This document shows positions 5,328-5,833 of a stretch of DNA of 5,833 nucleotides, piece by piece. Both the position numbers and the translations under genes were made by a program. The stretch comes from Anaerolineaceae bacterium (GTDB lineage: Bacteria; Chloroflexota; Anaerolineae; Anaerolineales; Anaerolineaceae): NCBI GenBank assembly GCA_003542325.1, contig DPKV01000163.1:1-5833 (forward strand), given 5' to 3'. Below the pieces are notes generated by a model. The model was not told the origin of the DNA. It was given only the letters and a program-made list of their open reading frames with translations, and searched no databases. Position 1 is the first letter of the stretch. Each line of letters begins with the position of its first letter.

Positions 5328-5833
5328 CTACCAGCGTGCGTTATGGTCCTCCGCCCAGCCAATAGCACCGTCAATTTGGATGGATTCGCCTTCGTCGGTC
5401 TTAAGCGTCCCTTTGAACTTGCCGATCATTTGATGAACCTCTGACCGGATAATCAGGGCGTCTGTCTTCGCGACACGTTCGAAGAAGGGGGTGAAGACCA
5501 GGTCTACCCGGTCAGTGGCAGTTGTCTTGAGGCGCCAGGGGGCCATGAAATCGTTTGTATTGTACCTGAAGGCCAGATCCTCGCTCAGCTTGATCAGCTT
5601 CCCGTCGATGCACAACCCGTTTTCGTTCATTCCCGTGCCGTCCGTCCAACCCGCACCGAGGTTGACGCCCACCGTCCGGCCATCCGCCAGCCGGGTGGAA
5701 AAGCTGGACCAGTTCCAGAAGCAGGAAAAAGGCCAGATTCCCCTGCCCAAATCCAGACAGGCGAAACTGTCTTCCAGTTTGAACTCGATCACTTCATCCC
5801 CCCAATCCACGATGCCTTCGACGGGAAGGGTGT
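5328..5833 (-). CDS. DUF2804 family protein, C-terminal 167 residues (5' end outside window)
   Basis: The frame is open to the window edge, so the gene begins to the right of it; the GTG at 5810 is an internal Val and not a start, because the family pattern (VEGIVDWG) continues upstream of it. DUF2804 features in visible numbering are LDLGRGIWPF near 26-35, followed by FWNWSSFS; DGRTVGVNLGAGW near 50-62; NENGLCIDGKLIKL near 69-82; APWRL near 97-101; and the terminal GWAEDHNARW (158-167). The family is predicted to be a soluble beta-rich protein of unknown function. Full-length members are usually about twice this visible length, so roughly the N-terminal half is missing. The natural C-terminus is present, since the protein ends on the family's characteristic EDH.ARW motif. 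No enzymatic role is claimed. Confidence 0.9.
   Translation of the reverse strand, partial: TLPVEGIVDWGDEVIEFKLEDSFACLDLGRGIWPFSCFWNWSSFSTRLADGRTVGVNLGAGWTDGTGMNENGLCIDGKLIKLSEDLAFRYNTNDFMAPWRLKTTATDRVDLVFTPFFERVAKTDALIIRSEVHQMIGKFKGTLKTDEGESIQIDGAIGWAEDHNARW

Noticed and set aside
5808..5810. GTG as the start of the DUF2804 gene
   Set aside because: The frame is open to the window edge with family-like sequence upstream, and the visible part is only about half of a usual family member.
1..5833. Mobile elements, CRISPR, tRNA or rRNA genes, attachment sites
   Set aside because: I saw no transposase or integrase motif, no regularly spaced repeats, and no tRNA-like or rRNA-like sequence on either strand.

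Overview
The window reads as ordinary bacterial chromosome of roughly 50% GC, with six protein genes, short intergenic gaps, Shine-Dalgarno sites and factor-independent terminators. The mix of genes (a bacterial GH38 mannosidase, DUF2804, DUF1295, a DUF438-hemerythrin-PAS protein and a small 2[4Fe-4S] ferredoxin) suggests an anaerobic or microaerophilic saccharolytic bacterium, for example of the Chloroflexota or Bacillota. This placement is a weak inference; no rRNA, tRNA or phylogenetic marker is present. I see no mobile element, CRISPR array or phage gene.

Layout. Positions 1-1716 (+) hold the C-terminal 571 residues of a GH38 alpha-mannosidase that starts left of the window. It converges on a minus-strand block across a 265-bp gap (1717-1981) containing two hairpins, one serving each strand, and a possible small promoter. 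All the rest is minus strand. In transcription order it is: a 5'-truncated DUF2804 gene (5833-5328), a hairpin, a DUF1295 membrane protein (5221-4352), a Crp/Fnr-family regulator (4280-3579), a ferredoxin (3467-3252) and a DUF438/hemerythrin/PAS protein (3220-1982).

The most interesting part is 1922-4330, which looks like a self-contained sensing module. The regulator has its own sigma70-like promoter. The gap between it and the ferredoxin gene carries a 20-bp near-palindrome with the GA...TC core spacing of Crp/Fnr operators. Its centre lies exactly 41.5 bp upstream of the start site implied by a good -10 hexamer (TATGAT), and no usable -35 is present. This is the geometry of a class II Crp/Fnr-activated promoter. 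The promoter would drive a two-gene operon (ferredoxin, then the DUF438-HHE-PAS protein 31 bp later) that ends in a strong terminator. A diiron hemerythrin domain and a PAS domain in one protein with no output domain, next to a ferredoxin and under a Crp/Fnr regulator, suggest a response to O2, NO or redox state. No step of that has been tested here.

The mannosidase, DUF2804 and DUF1295 genes have no evident functional tie to this module.
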